In this document: positions 22,356-22,422 of the stretch, one piece after another
Layout of the letters: every line of letters starts with the position of its first letter
Numbering within the stretch: position 1 is the first letter of the stretch
Source of the DNA: JAVXAN01 sp036660495
Lineage (GTDB): Bacteria > Bacillota_I > Bacilli_A > RF39 > UBA660
Length of the DNA: 22,422 bases
Assembly: GCA_036660495.1 (NCBI GenBank)
Contig: JAVXAN010000013.1
Coordinates: 1 to 22,422 of the forward strand
Reading direction: 5' to 3'
Notes under the pieces: model-generated
Told to the model about the DNA's origin: nothing
Database searches by the model: none
What the model saw: only the letters and a program-made list of their open reading frames with translations
Translations under genes and position numbers: made by a program

Positions 22356-22422
22356 AATTTTTTCTAACCATTGCGTTGCCATTATTCATATACCATATGT
22401 ATTCTTGAGTAGTATCCGTAAA
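22354..22422 (-). CDS. C-terminal end of an unidentified gene (5' part beyond window)
   Basis: The last 22 codons and TAA stop of a gene entering from the right. The residues include QEYIWYMNNGNAMVRKN. The frame is open to the edge and a strong terminator coincides with the stop, which supports a real gene end. The tail is polar and aromatic and I cannot assign a family. Confidence 0.55.
   Translation of the reverse strand, partial: FTDTTQEYIWYMNNGNAMVRKN

Overview
The window is a 22.4 kb piece of a very AT-rich, low-GC Gram-positive (Bacillota/Bacilli-type) chromosome. TGG encodes Trp and TGA serves as a stop (walJ ends in TGA), so the standard bacterial code applies and not the Mycoplasma code. 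A LysM/G5/M23 cell-wall hydrolase, Lgt and a GerQ spore-coat protein point to a walled and possibly spore-forming lineage with a compact Mollicutes-like or gut-Bacilli style genome; the genus cannot be named from sequence alone. There are no rRNA or tRNA genes, CRISPR arrays, insertion sequences or prophage.

Layout, left to right. 1-2064 (-): the first 688 codons of a ClpC-type AAA+ unfoldase, cut by the window edge, with a degenerate second ATPase domain. 2332-3999 (-): a YfcC/DcuC-like permease with an inserted TM2 domain. 4086-5675 (-): pduL then dusB. 5766-6733 (+): gerQ and a LemA-like gene, the only plus-strand genes. 6819-11985 (-): one unit transcribed rplI-dnaB-M23 hydrolase-walJ-rlmH-ung. 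12085-13089 (-): rpsF-ssb-rpsR, preceded by an S6:S18-type mRNA leader. 13232-14686 (-): ychF and an unrecognised small gene. 14782-18981 (-): parA-parB-mscS-DUF951-abgT, with three overlapping gene pairs. 19096-20031 (-): whiA. 20127-22264 (-): yvlD-lgt-trxB. 22354-22422 (-): the last 22 codons of an unidentified gene.

Most of this is the classic oriC-proximal neighbourhood of Bacilli (rlmH, walJ, dnaB, rplI, rpsR, ssb, rpsF, ychF, DUF951, parB, parA), joined to pieces of two other conserved neighbourhoods (yvlD-lgt-trxB-whiA, and gerQ-ung). Nearly all genes lie on one strand, as expected for leading-strand genes on one side of the origin. Functionally it combines replication (DnaB, SSB), chromosome segregation (ParA/ParB), translation (S6, S18, L9, RlmH, DusB, YchF), DNA repair (Ung), envelope work (M23, WalJ, Lgt, MscS), redox (TrxB), acetate-type fermentation (PduL) and transport.

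I see no wholly new multi-gene system. The points worth a second look are the degenerate ClpC D2 domain, the TM2-in-permease fusion, gerQ with a sigma-E-like promoter interleaved with the pduL promoter, promoters whose -35 boxes sit in the loop of the preceding terminator, a near-universal TGn extended -10, terminators that contain the stop codon, a palindrome around the ychF -35 box, and a TrxB lacking the usual HRRxxxR NADPH motif.
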